Below are positions 58,171 through 64,000 of a stretch of 64,000 bases of DNA, piece after piece. Numbering within the stretch: the first letter of the stretch is position 1; each line of letters begins with the position of its first letter. The notes beneath the pieces are model-generated. The model made no database searches. It worked only from the letters and a program-made list of their open reading frames with translations, and was not told the DNA's origin. The stretch is from Eonycteris spelaea. Lineage: Eukaryota; Chordata; Mammalia; Chiroptera; Pteropodidae. A program made the translations under genes and the position numbers. Where the stretch lies: assembly GCA_003508835.1 (NCBI GenBank), contig PUFA01000066.1:9194501-9258500 (forward strand), in the 5' to 3' direction.

Positions 58171-60357
58171 GGGTCAGGGGGAAGTATTTTTAATTTGAAA
58201 ACATAATTCTCGGGAGAAAAGCAGTTCCCCAGAAAAGTGAAGAAACGTCCCTGGAAATCCGCTTTCTGCAAACCGTCCGGGTGTGGGGACGAGCCGTGGT
58301 GCTGAAGTCCCGTGTTTGGGCAGCTGCGTCTTATCTGGCACTTTAAATCCGCGGGATAAATGGAACTGGGTCTGCTGACTTATCTTCTGCTCTGGAAGCA
58401 ACTGCCCATCCCCGCCGAGCCCAGTTCCGACTGGCACTGCAAGTCAAACGTAGCGATGAACACTTTTTCAAATAAATATGCGATCCCGCTCCCTCAGAGA
58501 ATTTATCTAAAAAGCCTGAGTTTGCACTGAGAAATGTAAAAATTTTTGTTAAAATACCCGAAACCACTCCTAGCCAGGAATGTGCTTGTCAGCTTTGAGT
58601 AATACTAGAAGTTTCAGGTGTCCGAGTCCGTGTGATCCTGAGAACCGACGCCCCTCCCCCAGCTTCTAACGCCCCTCCCACTTCTGGTCAGGAGGCTTCG
58701 GTGGTGCCCGAGAATCTGAATGTCTGTGCCCATGAGCATTTGGGGGACCACTGTTTTGGGGACTCACTCTTGGGCAGGGACCTCACTGAGATTCTGCCTG
58801 AGTCCCAAAACATGCACATGAGCCACTCAGTCAGCGAAACCTCGGTTCCCGGCTCAGGGCTCCCCCAGATTAGCCAGACCAAAGCCTGCATCTTTTGGGC
58901 GAAACCATCTTTATTTTGGCTCCCGGTCTGAGCCACTCCCTTGAAGGTACTTTGGTTCCCTCCAAGTGGCTCGCTTTCCCTGGCCGCTGCATGTCACGGA
59001 AGCCCATAGCTCCGCAGCGGGCAGCCCCTTTTCCTCGTGGGGCCCGCGGGTCCAAAGGCGAGGCCTGGCCCCTGACAACTGTGGCCGTATGCACGTATCT
59101 TTCCCGTGCTGGAAACGAGCTAAAACCTAGTCTCCACTAGAGTGCCGCTTTGGAGCAGTGGAGAATTTTGACTCCAGCGTTTACTCCCCTTCTTTAGTGA
59201 GACAGTGTGGACCAGATTAAGAAACATTTTCACACATTCCAGGTATCGTAAGAAATAGACCGCCAGAATCCAATCCGCATTCAGGAAGAGGGGCGAGGAT
59301 TTGCGATGACCAGTCGGTGAGGACAGGATATGCTGTTCAAGTGCATAGGGGAAATCGTCAGAGGGTCAGTTTCCTCCTCTCCTTTAGAACTCAGCCCAAG
59401 GAGATTCCTGAAAATGCGTTTTAATAACTTCCTTCTTTGCTTGTGTTATTCAGCAAGCAGAATTTTGCAGTTTTCATAATGATCTCCGACGGTAATAAGT
59501 TCCTGCAGTGTTGATACGTCTCTAACGATACACGACTGTAATTACTATAGCAGGGAATTTAATAAGCTGCAGAAAGTGGAATAAATGTGACATTGTGTTT
59601 TCTGAAAATATTCATTTCCCTCCCTGTGCCTCTGTAATTTGAGTTTTTTGATCAGGAAAGGCTTTCTCCAGGGCCCCTTCGCCTGCGGAGGCGTGAGCCG
59701 CATGGCGGGGGGGGGGGAGGGGGGAGGCGTGACGAGCACCCCTTCCCCGTGGGGACAGTGCTGCTCTGTTGCATTCCCTCTGTCAGTGCAGAGCTGGTCA
59801 CCCACAGGCCCTGCACCGGCCGGAGTCCTCCGAGGGGTCCTCGGGCTGACGGCGGGAGGCCTGGCATCTCTGTACTTTGGCGTAAACACAGTATAGTTTG
59901 CGCATTAATTTGGCCCGTTTCTTAGTCCCGTCCAGAAGCTGGAGCAGCCCAGCCGTCGCCGTCGCCCTCTGGCCTGCACCACCGTCCCGGGCCTGCTCGC
60001 TCGCCCGGCCCGGCCCGCTGGCGTGTCCTTAGTCTCCACGCTGGCATCCCCTTCTCTGGCCCACCTGGAAGTCACCAAAGCAGGGACAACTTCCCTCCTC
60101 CCGGGGGACATTTGGGGTTCTTGTCGTCACACCTTGGGGTGGAGGTTTGGGGGCCAGTACCAGCATCCCATGGGTGGAGGCTGGGGCTGGGTGCTGCACC
60201 CCCACAGAGCACAGAAGAAATATTCAGCCCTAGTCAGCGGGGCCAGGGTGAGGACTCTGCCCCCCAGGGGGGCTCCCCGGGGCTCAGCCTTGTGCTCTCC
60301 CATGTTACCCCTGTCTGCCCTCGGCCCCGTCTCACTGCCCCCCACCGTATCACTCAC
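58171..60357. other. unassigned unique sequence
   Basis: Mixed. 58650-58760 has a MER5-like end ('gggggaccactg') too short to call. 59150-59640 is AT-richer. G11 lies at 59707-59717. The final part is GC-rich. No gene recognised. Confidence 0.35.
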
Positions 60358-60412
60358 CTTAGCTGGCCCCCAGGTCACGAGGTCGATATCTCCCTTTGTG
60401 TGTCCCGGGGAT
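60358..60412 (-). other. candidate internal exon, minus strand
   Basis: On minus, the donor aag/gtgagtga (rc of 60350-60360) is strong and the acceptor 'ttgcccccctaatctgag' at 60413-60414 is fair. The 55-base segment has one open frame (part read: SPGHTKGDIDLVTWGPAK) continuing from open sequence upstream. Not recognised; no partner exon fixed. Confidence 0.2.
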
Positions 60413-60962
60413 CTCAGATTAGGGGGGCAAAATAGACCCTGAACCTTGATGTCACAGCTCACTTCACCTCCCTGATCAGCAGCAGCTGCAGTCACTGTTG
60501 ACCAGGCCCTGAGCTGTCCACGTCTGGCCTCTGAGCGCTCAGGGCCGCCCGACGGGGCTGAGGTTCGCTGCAGGTGTGACGTGCTCGCTCAACCTGACAA
60601 CTCAGCATCAAGAAGGATGCGACAGGCCTCGTGACTGATCTTCACAGGGGCCGCGCGGGGCAGCACTCCTGTTTGGGCTGTGACGGGCTGAGCAGCGTGC
60701 ACTGCTACGAGCGGCTGGTGACCGGCCCCTTTAATCTCGTAAGGCGTCTCCCGTTTCAGCTCTGCTGAGCACCCTCCGACCGACGCCCGACCTCTGTCAC
60801 AGCCCACCCTGGCTCGCCCCCGGCGCCTCGCGAGCCCCGCACCTCGCCATCCCCACCGGCCCACGGGGCCCCAGCCACCACGGCCCTCTGCACGGCCCTC
60901 CTGCTTGCTCTAGAAACGGTCCCCTTTCTGTTTTCATCACGAGCTGACTAGAAGGAGCTTTT
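60413..60962. other. unassigned GC-rich sequence
   Basis: No gene or repeat family recognised. Confidence 0.4.
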
Positions 60963-61030
60963 AAAATCACATATAAAATCATATATAAAATCGCATATAA
61001 AATTACATATAAAATCACATATAAAATCAC
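60963..61030. repeat. 12-bp tandem repeat
   Basis: Five units of atataaaatcac-type (variants end cat, cgc, tac) at 60971, 60983, 60995, 61007 and 61019, preceded by a partial unit aaaatcac. Each unit includes tataaaat. Confidence 0.95.
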
Positions 61031-62189
61031 AGCGGTCGCCTTCTTGCTTCCTTCTTGCTTCTGGTCCCCGGGGGCTTCACATGACAGAGTGGACCAGTGC
61101 CTGGCCTCCCATCCCGCGGGATGTGGCCCTGCCTGCCTGTCCCTCGTCACCTCTCTGTTTCCGTGAGGCCACCCTGCTCTCAGCCCGCCGGCCTCCCGCT
61201 TCCTGGCAGCTTCGCCAGCGGGGCACTAGCAGCTCGGGATGCGCGGAGCGCAGGGCGGGGCACTCGGGCCTCTGGGCCGCCATCCTGGCCACGGCCGGCC
61301 GCGTCCGCCTCCCAGGCATGCAGGTCCCCCCAGGCGCGCCCCTCCCCCAGCCAGCTCCCCGGTGTCTGTGGGAGCACCTCCCTGCCAGCACCACCGTCCC
61401 CAGCGCCGCCCCCCTCGCTTGCCTGCATCCCCGCGAGCAGTCCCCGCACCAGCCGCCCCCGCTGGCCCGTCTGAGCATGGCTCCTCGCCCAGGGGTCCCG
61501 ACGACACAGGCTTCCTGGCCTGTTCCACTTTCTACTCTCAGGGGTCGGCTTCTCCCTGTTCCCTTTCGTACGCCACAGGACATTTCTGTCTCTCCTGAAG
61601 TTAGAAGTGGCTTGAGCAGGCTGGTGACCCCCTAAGGTGTATCCTGACCACAAAACTCCCTCCTGTCACTCGGTCTCCTGTGTATAATTACCACTTAGGC
61701 ACATTTCCTAACGCATCTTAAAAGGTGGAAATTATGGGAAAATGATGTTTTCTCAAAGTAAAGAAGCGATTTCTCATAGAGAAAGCTAACAATCAGAGGG
61801 TCTGTGTCGGGGGACAGTGAATCCCTATTAAAGAAAGGACTCAGGATCAGACGCAAGAGATGAGGTGACCTCAATTCTCCCTTCCCAGTCACGCCTGGAG
61901 ACTTTTCCGTGGACATCTCTGCCATATCAGTACGCCCACCGGGGACTTGGTCGGATGGAGAAAATATACTCCTCTGCATGGGTGTGTGTATTTGTGGGTG
62001 TGTATTTAGATGCATCTGGAAGTGGGCATACGTATAAACAAAGATATTAATATATGCATATCTGACAGCTTTTTAAATGCCTGCAACCCAAATAAAAATA
62101 AGCCCCATGAAGAATGAACGAGCTGACAACATGCTATTTGATCCTGCATCTGGGGGATGCACAGGAATTTCTTACAAGCAGTAGCCGGC
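61031..62189. other. unassigned; CpG-rich at 61190-61480
   Basis: A small duplication (cttcttgcttc twice) lies near 61040-61062. 61190-61480 is CpG- and C-rich. From 61700 the sequence is AT-richer. No gene recognised. Confidence 0.35.
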
Positions 62190-62209
62190 TTTTTTTTTTT
62201 TTTTTTTTT
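62190..62209. repeat. poly-T run (20 T)
   Basis: Pure T run. From the minus strand it is a poly-A and could be the tail of a retroposed sequence, but no body or target-site duplication is recognisable around it. Confidence 0.9.
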
Positions 62210-64000
62210 GGACACGTGATAATTTTGAGTGAAAGTTAAAGGCTGAAGAATGCCATGCGCAGACGCTCGTGACTTCAGGCCTGGCTTTAGGAATTTGTGG
62301 TGGAAGGTGGCGCACGGCGAGCAGGTCCAGCACCCGGCCGCACGCGGGTCTGGAAGTCGGGATGGGTCCCTCCACTCGGCCCTGCCGTGCTTGCACGAGT
62401 GATGCAGGAAACACCTGCAAGTGGATGTGGCTTCCAGAAGGAGCCGGGAGACGCCAGCTGTGAAGGAAGCGGCGTGGACCCCACCTGGGCGCACGTCCTT
62501 TATTACAAAGGCGCTGAGGTCGCTTCCCGTGCGCGTCTTCGGCCCTGACGCGGACTGTCCGCGTGCTGGGAGACCCCGCGGGGCTTGGCAAGGCACATCC
62601 GCTGAGATGCCTGTCCCGCGTCATCTCTATAACCTGAGGTCTGTCACGTGGTACCTATTTTAGTTCTCTAGCTCGCTCCCAATTTCTCTCTCTCCTTTCT
62701 GTGATAAACACGAAGCCAGGGTGACGTGCCGTGTGTCCGCCGTGTGCGTGGCCGGGGGCAGGGAGGGGCACTGCCTGTGTCCCAGGCCTGGCGGAGGGAA
62801 GGTCTGAGTTTGAGGACGCCAGCTCTTCACCCCCTCTACCCCAGCGTCCCACATGTGCAGAGTTGTGGTGACGAGCCGTCTGCTGCAGGGTGTGTGAGCA
62901 TTAAGGGGAATAACCCCAGGGAAACAATTCAAAACAGGGCAAGTGCAATCAATGTTTATCTAAACACGCGAGCAAAGAAGCCCGTGTTTGATTGCCGGAC
63001 CAAAGGGTATGTAATATTCTAAGACTTTCAATAGACCCGTTGCCAACTTATCTTCCAGGAATGTCTTGTCAATTCAGACTTTCGGATACTCTCCGGGCTG
63101 TATTTCAGCAACTCTGGAAACTATTTTTAAAATGGACATATTTTCAGCGTGGCACTTTCACAAATGATATTCATGGCTGTTTAAACTTAAATTCCTTTGA
63201 TCATCAGCGAGTTTGAGCATGGCCTTCTATATTTATTACCTACTTGTGATTCTGCTTGTGTCATTGCTTATTCTAGCGAATGGCTCATTGTTCTGTTTTT
63301 GTGAGGATTAGTAAATTAACTTTATATATAAAGAGATAAACGTTTTCTGTCTTGTACGGCAATATTTTGGCCAATTATATGGTATCCCTTTCACTTTCAT
63401 GGCATATTTTACACAGAAAGTGTTTTCTTTTCTTCTACAATTAAATACGATGTTGATGACGTGATCGCTTTTCCTTGCTTTTATATTTAGTGTCTCCTTG
63501 CACTGTGAGATACACGTGGACATGCATAATTCTTTTCGGTTTCGTTTTTAACATCAGCTGCAGTCCAGGGAGGTGCCGATATTCCCTCTTATCTGAGTAT
63601 TTGTATCGTTTTGCTTTGCTTCGTTCGTGCACATAGCTGAGAGGCCAGAACATGTATTAATATTCCAAATGCTGATCGACAGCCCGGGCCCTGCGCGGCC
63701 CGGTCCCCACGTCCCCCTGAGCTGACACAGCATCCTCATCCTGCTGTACCACTGCACGGCTTCCTCACTGTCTTTAATTTTATCATTTACAAACAAGGTG
63801 TTCTCAGATTTTACTTTCCAGACTCTTCTTATTCATTCTCATCGACTCATTCTCTGACACAAATTTAAAAAGACTTTGTCTGACTGCAAAAGAAAAAAAT
63901 CTTTCTTACTTTTTATTATAATTCATTAAATGCATAAGTTATCAGGGTAGAACCGGAATCTTGAGAGTGTTGTGGGTCCCTCTCTGGCAACGGCACCCGT
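62210..64000. other. unassigned unique sequence
   Basis: 62280-62880 is GC-moderate to GC-rich. 62900-63660 and 63760-63950 are AT-rich, CpG-poor and non-repetitive. No gene, exon pair or repeat family recognised. Confidence 0.35.

Noticed and set aside
1..64000. tRNA, rRNA or telomeric repeats
   Set aside because: I saw no tRNA-like box pair outside MIR-type text, no rRNA signature and no TTAGGG array.

Overview
The window looks like nuclear DNA of a eutherian mammal. It carries degraded mammalian interspersed repeats (MIR, L2, MER20, a hAT-Charlie-like element, a Tigger-like fragment, MLT1-type LTRs and many L1 fragments), long microsatellites and minisatellites, and alternating CpG-rich and AT-rich blocks. 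I recognised no Alu, rodent B1/B2, carnivore SINEC, horse ERE, pig PRE1 or bovine BovA/BovB copy, so I do not name a species. There are no bacterial or phage features.

No protein-coding gene can be called. Every open frame is short, interrupted, or produced by repeats or GC-rich composition. A few unique stretches have the layout of internal exons. The best are 27938-28013 (+) and 43362-43431 (+), each with a strong acceptor and a good donor. Weaker ones are at 39323-39396 (-), 60358-60412 (-), 35525-35607 (+) and 13323-13372 (+). They could belong to an unrecognised gene or to a long noncoding RNA.

Layout. 1-5 kb is dominated by one long antisense L1 remnant (about 1.32-4.3 kb). 5.6-6.7 kb has two MIRs running into a roughly 530-bp ATC array. 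7-9 kb goes from an AT-rich unique block into a CpG-rich, GC-box-rich segment. 9.57-9.94 kb is a 38-bp minisatellite. 10.8-12.7 kb holds L1 and LTR pieces. 13-20 kb alternates AT-rich unique DNA, MER20, CpG-rich blocks, a GGAA array and an old L1-like stretch. 22.3-22.9 kb is an L1 with an internal inversion. 25.8-26.2 kb is an imperfect inverted repeat. 29-33 kb holds L2, a hAT element, MIR and a 2-kb sense L1 remnant. 34.66-35.06 kb is a modular tandem repeat. 37-47 kb is mixed, with an LTR, a 20-bp tandem repeat, a G-rich tract, old L1-like pieces and a hairpin. 47-53 kb has a GGAA array, a Tigger-like fragment, two long TG/CATG arrays and an antisense L1. 53-57 kb is CpG-rich with another antisense L1. 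57-64 kb is mostly unique, with small tandem repeats.

No set of genes here works together. The best leads are the candidate exons, the unique AT-rich blocks that could be regulatory, an exact 26-bp duplication 1.5 kb apart, the inverted repeat, and the tandem arrays, two of which show recent homogenisation or modular loss. All family names come from recognising consensus-like stretches by eye. Boundaries are approximate, and RepeatMasker, conservation and RNA-seq data would be needed to settle them.
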